Source of the DNA: Vallicoccus soli | Lineage (GTDB): Bacteria > Actinomycetota > Actinomycetes > Motilibacterales > Motilibacteraceae | Length of the DNA stretch: 64,000 bases | Assembly: GCF_003594885.1 (NCBI RefSeq) | Contig: NZ_QZEZ01000001.1 | Span: 744,001-808,000 of the forward strand | Reading direction: 5' to 3' | Part shown: piece after piece, positions 25,481 to 34,064 of the stretch | How the letters are laid out: every line of letters starts with the position of its first letter | Numbering within the stretch: position 1 is the first letter of the stretch | Position numbers and translations under genes: made by a program | Notes under the pieces: generated by a model | The model's database searches: none | What the model saw: only the letters and a program-made list of their open reading frames with translations | Told to the model about the DNA's origin: nothing

Positions 25481-26697
25481 CCCCGGCCGCGGCGGACCCG
25501 GCGACCGGGGCCGGGCAGCCCCCCCGCGCGCGCCGCCTCGCGGGCGTCGACGCGGCGCGGGGCGTCGCGCTGCTCGGGATGATGGCCGTCCACGTCCTGC
25601 CGGACGTCGACCCCGACGGGAGCACCTCCCTGGCGTACCTCCTCGCCAGCGGCCGGGCCGCCGCGCTCTTCGCCCTGCTCGCCGGGGTCGGCCTGGCGCT
25701 CGCCCACGGCGGGTCGCGGCGCCTGCCGCAGGGGAGGGGCTGGGCGGCGGACGGGGCGGGGCTCGCGGTCCGCGCCGCGTGCATCGGGCTGGTCGGGCTG
25801 CTGCTCGGCGAGGTCGACAGCGGGGTGGCGGTGATCCTGCCGTACTACGCCGTGCTCTTCGTGCTCGCCGTGCCGCTGCTCGGGCTGCGCCCGCCCGCCC
25901 TCGTCGGCGTCGCCGTGGCGGCGGCCGCCGTCGTGCCGGTGCTCAGCCACGACCTGCGCCGCGCGCTCCCGGCCCCCGACCGCACCAACCCGACGCTCGC
26001 CGACCTCGCCGCCCCGGGCGACCTGCTGCGCGAGCTGCTGCTCACCGGCTACTACCCGGCGCTGCCGTGGGTGGCGTACGTCGCCACCGGGCTCGCCGTC
26101 GGCCGGCTCGCGCTCGGCGCGGTGCGGGTGCAGGCCGGGCTGCTCGCGGTCGGCGCCGCCCTGGCGCTGGGCGCCGCGGGGGCGTCCTCGCTGCTGCTCG
26201 GACCGCTCGGGGGTCGCGCGGCGCTCGAGGCCGACCTCGCGGGCTACCCGCCGGCGGAGGTGGACCGGCTGCTGGCGTCGTCCCAGTACGGCACCACCCC
26301 GCCCGGGACCTGGTGGTGGCTGGCCCTGGACGCCCCGCACTCCAGCACCCCCCTGGACCTCCTGCACACGACCGGCACGTCGCTCGCGGTGCTCGGTGCC
26401 GTGCTGCTGCTCGCCCGGGTCGCCGGGCCGCTGCTCGTGCCGCTGGCGGCGGCGGGCGGGATGACCCTGAGCCTCTACTCCGCCCACGTCCTGCTGCTCT
26501 CCTCGGGCCTGCTGCCCGCGGAGCCCCTCGCCTCGTGGCTCGTGCAGTGCGCCGCCGCCCTCGCGGGGGCGACCGCCTGGCGCCTCGCCGTCGGTCGCGG
26601 TCCGCTCGAGGCGGCGGTGGCCGGGCTCGTCCGGCCCGTGCGCCGCGCGGTCGGGGGTGTGCAGGAGCCGTCGCCACGGGGCAGTGTGGAGCGGTGA
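25477..26697 (+). CDS. Multi-pass membrane protein, DUF418/heparan-N-acetyltransferase-like
   Basis: A 406-residue membrane protein with about ten hydrophobic segments. The N-terminal GVDAARGVALLGMMAVH matches the first helix of DUF418/DUF1624 and acyltransferase-3-like families. It is a putative acyl transfer protein; no acceptor can be named. Its GTG start overlaps the PhzF-like stop and its stop overlaps the next gene by four bases, placing it inside a tightly coupled chain (24596-28548). Confidence 0.75.
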   Translation: MTPAAADPATGAGQPPRARRLAGVDAARGVALLGMMAVHVLPDVDPDGSTSLAYLLASGRAAALFALLAGVGLALAHGGSRRLPQGRGWAADGAGLAVRAACIGLVGLLLGEVDSGVAVILPYYAVLFVLAVPLLGLRPPALVGVAVAAAAVVPVLSHDLRRALPAPDRTNPTLADLAAPGDLLRELLLTGYYPALPWVAYVATGLAVGRLALGAVRVQAGLLAVGAALALGAAGASSLLLGPLGGRAALEADLAGYPPAEVDRLLASSQYGTTPPGTWWWLALDAPHSSTPLDLLHTTGTSLAVLGAVLLLARVAGPLLVPLAAAGGMTLSLYSAHVLLLSSGLLPAEPLASWLVQCAAALAGATAWRLAVGRGPLEAAVAGLVRPVRRAVGGVQEPSPRGSVER

Positions 26698-27521
26698 CCG
26701 ACGACCCCGTCGAGGCCATGGCCCTCACGAGCCGCGAGGCGCTGCGCGACCGCGCCGGAGCCCTGGTGGAGGAGGCGTGCGCGTGGGCCGTCGGGCTGTC
26801 CGACCGGCCCTGGGTCCAGCGGCGCCACGGGCGCGTCGTCGACGGCGGGCAGACGATCGGCTCGCGCGCCCTCTCGGGCCTGCCGCTCGCCGGCGAGGAG
26901 GACGCCCGGCTCGAGCTCGGCGACGCCGCCCCCGGCAGCTTCCAGGACGCCCTCGGGGCGCTCGCCCCCGACGGCACCCTGCTCGCCGAGCGCTTCGACG
27001 ACGAGGTCCTCGTGCCGTTCGCCCTGGCGGCGGGTGTCGTGGCGGCCGGGCGGCTGCAGCGGGCCGACCCGCAGGGCTGGGCCGACCTGCTCGACGAGCT
27101 CGGCGAGGACGGCAGCGACCTCGAGGCGGTGGTGCGCGCCGGCGAGTGGGACGCGCCGCTGCGCGCCGACGCCGAGCAGCTCGTCCTCGGCGCGCTCGGG
27201 CGGCGCCCCCTCGCGGAGGTGGAGGCCGAGGGGCTGCCGCTGGCGGTGGTGCGCGCGGCCGAGGCCCAGACCCGCGCCGCCGCCGAGCGCCCGCCCGCCG
27301 CGCCGCCCGGGGCCGCGGCCCTGGAGGGCGCGGTGTTCCTCGCCGAGGCCGCCGTGGCCGGGGCCGGGCTCACCGTGCCCGTGCCGCCGGACGAGGCCGA
27401 GGTCCTGCTCCTCGCGCTGCGCGACGAGGGGCTGGAGGAGGACGAGGTCCTGGCCGTGCTGCCGCTGCTCCCGCTGGCGCCCGGCACGGCCGCGGCCGTC
27501 GCGGCGCGGCTCTCGCCGTGA
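26694..27521 (+). CDS. Uncharacterised acidic protein, 275 residues
   Basis: I do not recognise a family. The protein is soluble, acidic and Ala/Leu/Glu-rich, has no signal peptide or membrane helix, and seems to be mostly helical. An aromatic cluster DRPWVQRRHGR occurs near residue 40. The C-terminal third contains two motifs of alternating acids and leucines (VPPDEAEVLLLAL, GLEEDEVLAVLP). It is locked between the membrane protein and downstream genes by GTGA overlaps on both sides, so it is very likely expressed with them. Confidence 0.7.
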   Translation: MTDDPVEAMALTSREALRDRAGALVEEACAWAVGLSDRPWVQRRHGRVVDGGQTIGSRALSGLPLAGEEDARLELGDAAPGSFQDALGALAPDGTLLAERFDDEVLVPFALAAGVVAAGRLQRADPQGWADLLDELGEDGSDLEAVVRAGEWDAPLRADAEQLVLGALGRRPLAEVEAEGLPLAVVRAAEAQTRAAAERPPAAPPGAAALEGAVFLAEAAVAGAGLTVPVPPDEAEVLLLALRDEGLEEDEVLAVLPLLPLAPGTAAAVAARLSP

Positions 27522-27604
27522 CGCGGGCGGGCGCGGTCCGGCCGGTGCCCGCGGACCGCCCGGTCCCCGACGAGGTCCTGGCGGCGCGAGGGCGCCGGCC
27601 GTGA
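27518..27604 (+). CDS. Possible 28-residue micro-ORF bridging two genes
   Basis: A GTG at 27518 overlaps the stop of the preceding gene and a TGA at 27602-27604 overlaps the GTG of the next, so the frame fills the whole 79-base gap. The peptide is basic and proline-rich (VTRAGAVRPVPADRP..., ending ARGRRP). It may be a translated coupling element or chance in GC-rich DNA; nothing else supports it. Confidence 0.35.
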   Translation: MTRAGAVRPVPADRPVPDEVLAARGRRP

Positions 27605-28548
27605 CGGGCGGGTGGTCGCCCGACGTCCTCGGGGAGCCGTACGCCGCCCGCACCCTCGCCCTGCGCCCGGACGCGGAGGGGGAGGTCGTGGCCACGCTCG
27701 TGCGGCGGGGCGCCCCGGCGTCGCGGCGCGCGGTGCTCTACGTGCACGGCTTCGTCGACTACTTCTTCCAGACCCACCTCGCCGACGCGTGGGCCGCGCG
27801 CGGCTACGACTTCTACGCCCTCGACCTGCGCAAGTACGGCCGCTCGCTGCTCCCGCACCAGACGCCGAACCTCTGCCTGTCGCTGGAGGAGTACGACGAG
27901 GAGCTCGACGCGGCGGCCCGCGTGGTGCGCGAGGAGGACGGGCACGACGTGCTCGTCGTCATGGCGCACTCGACCGGCGGGCTCGTCGTGCCGCTGTGGG
28001 TGGACCGGCGGCCGGGCCCCGTCGACGCGCTGGTGCTCAACAGCCCGTGGTTCGACCTCAACGCCGGGCTGCTGCAGCGCACCGTCGGAACGCGCGTGCT
28101 CGACGTCGTCGGGGCGCTCGACCCGCGGCGGCGGGTCGCGACGCTGCCGTCGGTGTACGGCCGGGGCCTGCACGCGTCCACCGGCGGGTCCTGGGACTAC
28201 GACCTGGCGTGGAAGCCGCTCGACGGGTTCCCCGTGCTCGCGGGCTGGCTCCGGGCGGTGCGCCGGGGGCACGCCCGGCTGGCCTGCGGCCTCGCCGTCG
28301 ACTGCCCGGTGCTCGTGTGCGCCTCGACGCTGAGCGGCCCGGCCGACCGGTGGTCGGACCTGCTGACGCGGGCCGACTGCGTGCTCGACGTCGAGCACAT
28401 GGCGGCGCGCGCGACGCGGCTCGGGCCCCGCGTCACGGTCGTACGGGTCGAGGGGGGCATCCACGACCTCGCGCTGTCGCCGGAGCCCGCGCGCCGACGG
28501 TTCCTCGACGAGGTGTTCCGCTGGGCGTCGGCGTACGTGCCGGGCTGA
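27601..28548 (+). CDS. Alpha/beta hydrolase (lysophospholipase-like)
   Basis: A 315-residue serine hydrolase. The oxyanion motif YVHGFVDYFF (near 48-57), nucleophile elbow AHSTGG (near 122) and catalytic histidine GGIHDLAL (near 290) are in the expected order; the acid is probably the aspartate of the LDVEH region. It resembles the monoglyceride lipase/lysophospholipase group. The GTG start at 27601 overlaps the stop of the possible micro-ORF. The natural ester is unknown. Confidence 0.85.
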   Translation: MTGGWSPDVLGEPYAARTLALRPDAEGEVVATLVRRGAPASRRAVLYVHGFVDYFFQTHLADAWAARGYDFYALDLRKYGRSLLPHQTPNLCLSLEEYDEELDAAARVVREEDGHDVLVVMAHSTGGLVVPLWVDRRPGPVDALVLNSPWFDLNAGLLQRTVGTRVLDVVGALDPRRRVATLPSVYGRGLHASTGGSWDYDLAWKPLDGFPVLAGWLRAVRRGHARLACGLAVDCPVLVCASTLSGPADRWSDLLTRADCVLDVEHMAARATRLGPRVTVVRVEGGIHDLALSPEPARRRFLDEVFRWASAYVPG

Positions 28549-28655
28549 CCGCGCGGGGCCGGCGCCGCGGGGCGGGGCGGGTGCGGCGGGCGGGCCGGCG
28601 GGCGTACCGGCAGGAAAAGGGCGGGCGCCGGGGCGTGCCGGGGGCCTAGCGTGGG

Positions 28656-28675
28656 CCGGCCCCGAGCGGGGCCGG
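28656..28675. terminator. Hairpin between hydrolase and ABC transporter genes
   Basis: An 8-base perfect stem (28656-28663 with 28668-28675) closed by a GAGC loop stands 107 bases after the hydrolase stop and 19 bases before the ABC gene start. It may end upstream transcription or form part of the ABC leader. Confidence 0.4.
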
Positions 28676-28694
28676 GCGGGGGTCGCGGGGCGAG

Positions 28695-31600
28695 GTGCGC
28701 GGGGCGGCAGGGGCGCGGGACGGGGGGGTCGGGGTGCGGGCGGAGCGGCGGCCGGAGCCGGTCGGGTGGCAGCGGCTGCGGGGCCGGGGGGCGTCCGTCG
28801 CGCTGGCGCTCGCCGCGGTCGCAGCGCTGGCGGAGACGCTGGGCAGCGTCGTCGCGGGGCAGGTGGCGGCGGGCCCGGAGTGGGGCGCGATCGGGCAGCT
28901 GGCGGCGCTGCTCGTCGGCTCCGCGCTGCTCGACACCGCGGGGCGCACCGTCGCCTCCGGCGTGGTGGGCACCGCCGAGGGACGGCTCCGCGCCGACCTG
29001 CTGCGCTCGGCGCTGCACCAGCCGCTGCCGGCCCTCGAGGAGCAGGCGGTCGGCGAGGTGCTCGACCGGGTCGACGACGACCCGGCGCAGGTGGCGAACC
29101 TGCTGCGGCGCGCCGGCTGGGAGATGGGCCGCGCGGTCCTGCGCTCGGTGCTGGCCTGGGTCGTCGCGGGGCTCACCTGGTGGGGCGCCTGGCTCGCCTT
29201 CCCGGTCGTGGCCGCGGTGGCGCTGCTCGTGGTGCGACCGTTGACGCCGATCATCGCGGAGCGCAAGCAGGCCGAGGAGGCCGCCTGGTCCGAGCACGCG
29301 GCGCAGCTCGAGGAGGCCGTCGCCGGCCGCGACGACGTGCGCTCCTCGCTGGGCCAGGCCCACGTGGTGCGCCAGTACGCCCGCCGCAGCGCCGCCCTGC
29401 TCGACCGCGTCCGCGCCACGTGCCGGGCGTCGACGACGGCGGCCCTGCGCGCCGGGCTCGTGCTGCACGCGCTCCTCGCCGCGCTCGCGCTCGGCGGCAC
29501 CGCGCTGGTGGCCGGCGGCCGCCTCGGCGTGGCCGAGCTGGTGACGCTGTGGCTGCTGGCGACGTCGTTCGTCGGCCAGCTCAGCCGGGTGACCGACCAC
29601 CTGCCCGAGCTGCAGGCCGGGCTCGGCGCGGTGGCGCGGATCCGGGCGCTGCTGCAGGCGCCGCAGGAGCCGGAGGGCGGGGCGCCGCTGCCGCCCGGTT
29701 CCGCCGACGTCGAGTTCCGGGGGGTGACCTTCGGGTACGACGGCGGCTTCGCCCTGCAGGGCGTCGACCTCGTCGTCCCGGCGGGGACCACGTGCGCCCT
29801 CGTCGGGCGCACCGGCGCGGGCAAAGTCGACCCTCGCGAAGCTCGTCCCGCGCGCGGTCGAGCCCCGGCCGGGGCAGGTGCTCGTGGCCGGCCAGGACGT
29901 CACCCGCACCGCCCTGGACGACCTGCGCCGGGCCGTCGGGGTCGTCACCCAGCGCACCGAGGTCCTCGCCGCGACCCTCGAGGAGAACATCACGCTCTTC
30001 GCCGACGTGCCGCGCGAGCGCGTCGACGCCGCGGTCGAGGCGCTCGGGCTCGGCTCCTGGGTGGCCTCGCTGCCGCAGGGGCTCGCGACCCGCCTCGGCG
30101 TCGGGGGCACGACGCTCTCGGCGGGGGAGGAGCAGCTCGTCGCGTTCGCGCGGCTCCTCGTGCGCGACGTGCGGGTCGTCGTCCTCGACGAGGCGACGGC
30201 CCGCATGGACCCGCAGACCGAGCAGCGGGTGACCCGCGCGACGGAGCGGCTGCTCCGGGGCCGTACGGGCCTCCTCGTCGCCCACCGGCTCCCCACGACG
30301 GAGCGCTGCGACGCGGTCGCCGTCCTCGACGGCGGCCGGGTCGTGCAGCACGGGGCCCGCGCCGACCTCGCCGCCGCCCCCGGCCCCTTCCGCGACCTCC
30401 TGCGGGCGTCGGGCCGCGCGGCCGCGCCGCTGCCGCCCGCCGCCCCCGGCGCGCTGGCCCGCGCCGGGCGGCGGCGGGGGCGCCCGGAGCCGGCGCCACC
30501 GCGCCCGTCGCTGGGGCGGACGGTCGTGCGGCTGCTCGGGGCGTACCCGCGCTGGGGGCTCCTCGGCGGCGCGCTCTTCCTCGGGCCGGTGCTCCTGGGC
30601 TCGTACGGGGCCGTGTCCGGCGCGCTCTGGGGCGCGCTCGTCGCCGGCCTCGAGGCCGGGGAGCGGCCGTGGGGGGCCGCCGCCGGGCTCGCGGCGGGGC
30701 TGCTCGTGGCGCCGGTCGCGGTGGCGGGGGCGTTCCGGACGTACCCGCTGTGGTGGTCGGCGGTGCACCTGCGGATGCGCCTGGCGGTGCTGCTGGGCCA
30801 GACCGCGCAGCGGCGGCTGCGGCGCACCCCGCCGGGCGAGGTGGTGGCGCGCGCGCTCGACTCCGAGCGCATGGTGCTGTACGCCGACCGCTGGGTCGAC
30901 GTCGCCTTCAGCCTCGTGGCCGTGGCCGCGACCGCCGCCCTGGGCGGTGCCGCGCTGTCGGCGGCCGTCCTGGGCGGGGTGCTCGTCGGCTCCGCGCTGG
31001 TGTCGGCGGCGGGGGCGCCGCTGGCCGGTGCGGCGGCCCGCGAGGCCGGCGACCGCCGGGCGCTGCTCGGGCGCTCGCTCGCCTCCACGCTCGACGCCGC
31101 GAGGACCGTGAAGCTCGCCGGGGCGACGGCGGCGGTGCGGGCCCACCTGGAGGAGGTCGACGCGCAGCGCACCGCGGCCTCGGTGCGCGAGCACCGGGTG
31201 CGCTCGCTGCTGCTCGGCGTGCCCGGCGTGCTCGTGCAGGCGGGCGTCGTCGCCGGGTGGGCCGCTCACCTCGTCGGCGCCTTCGACCTGGCGACCGCGC
31301 TGCTCGTGACGACGGCGGTCAGCGGCTTCGGCTGGTTCGGCACGGTCGCCGGCGCCGCCGTCACCGAGGCGCCGGTCGCCCGGCGGTGGCTGCGCGCGAC
31401 CGCCGAGCTGGCGGGGCGGGACGACCTCGTGCGCGCACCGGCCGAGGTGGACCTCGTGCACGGCGCGGCGCCGCCGCCGCCCGAGGCGCCGCGCGAGCCG
31501 CTGCGCCGGCTCGTCCTCGAGGGCGTCGGCGCGGTGCACGACGACGGCACGGTCGGGGTGGAGGGCGTCGACCTCACCGTGGACCGGGGGGAGCTCGTCC

Positions 31601-32181
31601 TGCTCGCGGGGCGGGTCGGCTCGGGCAAGTCCAGCCTGCTGTCCAGCCTGGCGGGGCTCGTCGACCACGAGGGCACCGTGCGCTGGAACGACCGGGCCGT
31701 CGCCGACCCGCAGGTGTTCCTGCGCCCCGGCCAGGTCGCGTACGTCGGCCAGGTCCCCCGCGTCCTGTCCGGCACGTTCCTCGACAACGTGGCCCTCGAC
31801 CACGCGCGCGACGTGGCGGCCCCGCTGGAGGACGCCCGGATGGGGCCCGACGTCGCGGCGGCCGGCGGGCACGCCGCCCTCGTCGGCCACCGCGGCGTAC
31901 GCCTCTCCGGCGGGCAGGTGCAACGGCTAGCGCTCGCCCGGGCCCTCGCCACCGGCGCCGAGCTGCTCGTCGCCGACGACGTGTCGTCGGCGCTCGACGC
32001 GCGCACCGAGGTCGAGCTGTGGGAGGCGCTGCGCGCCCGCGGCACCACCGTCGTCGGGTCGAGCTCCAAGCGCTCCGCCCTCGAGCGCGCCGACACCGTC
32101 GTCGTCCTCGACGGCGGCCGCGTCGCCGCCACCGGCCGCTGGGAGGACCTCGCCGGCGACTGGGGGCACCTGGCGGGGTGA
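28695..32181 (+). pseudogene. Fused full ABC transporter (TMD-NBD-TMD-NBD) interrupted by a +1 base in the first Walker A
   Basis: Joined, this would be a 1161-residue exporter-type ABC protein: TMD1 (about 30-310), NBD1 (about 335-560), TMD2 (about 600-880) and NBD2 (about 925-1161). The first frame reads GRTGAGK up to residue 377, but an extra A in AAA at 29823-29825 then shifts it; dropping one A restores GKSTLAKLVPRAV and the rest runs open to 32181. NBD1 otherwise keeps LSAGEE, VVLDEAT and the H-loop histidine. NBD2 has GSGKSS and LSGGQ, but VADD replaces Walker B LDE and serine replaces the H-loop histidine. The start may be 28695 or the GTG at 28734. It is either disrupted or a sequencing error. 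Confidence 0.8.
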
Positions 32182-32621
32182 CGCGGGGTAGTGCCGCGGG
32201 GCCGAGGCCTCGCCGCTCGGAACGGCGGCTCGTCGTCGAGCCCGGGCCACGAGCTGTGGGAGCGCTGAGGGCGGATGGTGTGGGCGTTCGCGTGCTGGTC
32301 CCGGGCGGTGGTGGCGCGCAGCGGCGGTGCGTAGGGGCTGAGGCTGGGGCCGGTGGTGCTGGTGCGTCCGGTGCGGCTGGTCCAGGTGGTGGTGGGGCCG
32401 GTGTCGGGAGTCTCGTCGGTCTGGCAGCGGGCGGCGGGGCGGGCGCAGCCGGGGAACACGCAGGTGTGGTTGCTGGCCAGGACGTGGTCGCGCAGCTGCT
32501 GGGCCGGCTCGTACCGACGGCGTCCGGCGTCGAGCAGGTGCCCGGTGACCGGGTCGCGCACCCAGCGCTGCCAGGCGGTGTCGGCGGCGAGGGAGCGGGC
32601 GATGCTGGCGGGGAGGACGCC

Positions 32622-32693
32622 GCCGGTGGCGCCGGTGACGCCGATGGCGCCGGTGGCGCCGATGGCGCCGGTGGCGCCGGTGGCGCCGGTGGC
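32622..32693. repeat. Nine-base tandem repeat inside the HNH pseudogene
   Basis: Eight copies of GCCGGTGGC or one-base variants (GCCGATGGC, GCCGGTGAC). On the minus strand it encodes Gly-Ala-Thr/Ile triplets between LREEPALA and GGVLPASIA, where intact relatives have a short linker, so it is a slippage expansion. Confidence 0.92.
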
Positions 32694-32892
32694 GAGCGCG
32701 GGTTCCTCGCGCAGGCCGAGCAGGGTGGGCAGGTCGCCGTGCACGTGCAGCGTGAGGTGCCGGCCGTGACGGTGGGCAGGGTGGGGTCGTCGAGGGCGTG
32801 CAGCGCCCAGGCGAGCAGGGTGTTCACGCGGTGCTGCCCGAGCAGCAGCTCCCGCTCACCCAGCTCATCCTGCTCGCCGTCAGTCCTGCCGT

Positions 32893-32979
32893 GATCATGC
32901 GCGGATGGCGCGGGGGTGCCGATGTCGTCGTCGGCGCGCTGCCCGTCGGGGGCGGGGTGCGCGCCATCCGCGCATGATC
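32893..32979. repeat. 20-base inverted repeat pair containing GATCATGCGCGGATGG
   Basis: Arms 32893-32912 and 32960-32979 are perfect reverse complements, 47 bases apart. The inner 15 bases of the right copy and its flank (32970-32984) recur as a direct repeat at 33091-33105. The family looks like a small dispersed palindrome; both outer copies border remnants of broken genes. Confidence 0.85.
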
Positions 32980-33098
32980 GCGGCGGTGGGTCGGTGGGTG
33001 CTGCCGGGCGTCCGGCTGCCGGTCTTGGCGGCGTTGCGTGCGGCGTGGGCGGCGGTGTCGAATCTCCCGCAGTCTCGTGCTCCGCCACGAGCGCATGA

Positions 33099-33410
33099 TC
33101 GCGGCAGGCGTCGGCCGACGAGGTCGAGCGGGGGCCGGACCACGGTGTCGTCGGCGACGTCCACGTCGGCGAGAACCACCGGGGCTACCTCGGCTCCGGG
33201 CACCTCGACCTCGGCGCGTTCTTCCACGCACTGTCCGACGTGCGGTACACCGGGCCCGTGACCTTCGAGTCGTTCTCCTCCGCGGTCGTGGCACAGGGCC
33301 TGTCCAACGACCTCGCCGTGTGGCGCAACCTCTGGGACGACGGCGAGGACCTCGCCCGCCACGCCCGCTCGTTCATGGCCGACCGCATCGCGGCGGCGCA
33401 GCGCCGGTGA
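33099..33410 (+). pseudogene. Sugar phosphate isomerase/epimerase, C-terminal remnant
   Basis: About 100 codons without a usable start encode the end of a TIM-barrel isomerase/epimerase of the hydroxypyruvate isomerase/ketose 3-epimerase type: HVHVGENHRGYLGSG, TGPVTFESFSS, LAVWRNLWDDGEDLARHA. An in-frame TGA at 33096 and the palindromic repeat at 33091-33105 stand where the missing two thirds should begin. The stop overlaps the kinase start by GTGA, so the original gene was operonic with it. Confidence 0.8.
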
Positions 33411-34063
33411 CGGAGCTCGCCCCGCTGCTGGACCGCGCGCGCTCCCTCGTCCGCGGGGGAGGGCGCGCGGTGCTCGGCATCACCGGCAGCCCCGGTGCCG
33501 GGAAGACCACGCTGGCCGAGGCGCTCGTACGGGCCCTCGCCGCAGCGCCGCCGGAGGGGCTGGGGCCCGACGGGGTGGCGCACGTGCCCATGGACGGGTT
33601 CCACCTCGCCGACGTCGAGCTCGACCGGCTCGGCCGGCGCGAGCGCAAGGGGGCGCCGGACACCTTCGACGCCGCCGGGTACGTCGCGCTCGTGGAGCGG
33701 CTGCGCCGCGACGCGGACGAGGTCGTCTACGCGCCGGCGTTCGAGCGGACCCTCGAGCAGCCGGTGGCGGGCAGCATCCCGGTGCCGCCCGCCGCCCGGC
33801 TCGTCGTCACCGAGGGCAACTACCTGCTGCTCGACGAGGGCGACTGGCCTCGGGTGCGCCCGCACCTGGACGAGGTGTGGTTCTGCGAGGTGCCCGCGCA
33901 GGAGCGGGTGCGCCGCCTCGTGGGGCGCCACACCGCGTTCGGCAAGGCGCCGGACGCCGCCGAGGCCTGGGTCGCGACGGTCGACGAGTCGAACGCGGCG
34001 CTCGTCGAGGCGACGAGGGCCCGCGCGGACCTGTTGGTCCCGACGGGCACCCCGTACGCCTGA
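33407..34063 (+). CDS. Nucleoside/nucleotide kinase family protein (uridine kinase/PanK-like; probable sugar kinase)
   Basis: A 218-residue P-loop kinase with Walker A GSPGAGKTTLAEAL (residues 27-40), MDGFHLAD and DTFDAAGYVALVERL, all typical of the uridine kinase/pantothenate kinase-like group often found beside sugar isomerases and importers. The arginine-rich lid (EVPAQERVRRLVGRH) is present. It starts by GTGA overlap with the truncated isomerase gene, so its substrate was probably a sugar handled by that enzyme; promoter loss may have left it silent. Confidence 0.82.
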   Translation: MTELAPLLDRARSLVRGGGRAVLGITGSPGAGKTTLAEALVRALAAAPPEGLGPDGVAHVPMDGFHLADVELDRLGRRERKGAPDTFDAAGYVALVERLRRDADEVVYAPAFERTLEQPVAGSIPVPPAARLVVTEGNYLLLDEGDWPRVRPHLDEVWFCEVPAQERVRRLVGRHTAFGKAPDAAEAWVATVDESNAALVEATRARADLLVPTGTPYA

Positions 34064-34064
34064 G

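Larger units (their letters stand above)
32280..33090 (-). pseudogene. Decayed DUF222/HNH endonuclease gene
   Basis: Fragments of the common actinobacterial DUF222-HNH family appear on the minus strand in two frames. The LGQHRVNTLLAWALHALDDPTLPTV part (near 32765-32860) ends in a frameshift near 32755-32762; HLTLHVHGDLPTLLGLREEP, LPASIARSLAADTAWQRWV, VTGHLLDAGRRRYEPA and CVFPGCARPAARCQTDE follow in the other frame. The HNH core expected next (DH, N and HH residues) is missing; the frame jumps to the TTTWTSRTGRTSTTGP tail motif. The gene is thus truncated, shifted and internally deleted. Boundaries are approximate. Confidence 0.75.

Noticed and set aside
29815-29835. Programmed ribosomal frameshift in the ABC transporter
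   Set aside because: No slippery heptamer, upstream Shine-Dalgarno-like stimulator or obvious downstream pseudoknot is visible; mutation or sequencing error is simpler.
29827-32894. Continuation of the first ABC frame past the Walker A to 32894
   Set aside because: The translation is Arg/Pro/Ala-rich with no ABC motifs, while the +1 frame carries all expected motifs; the openness is caused by extreme GC content.
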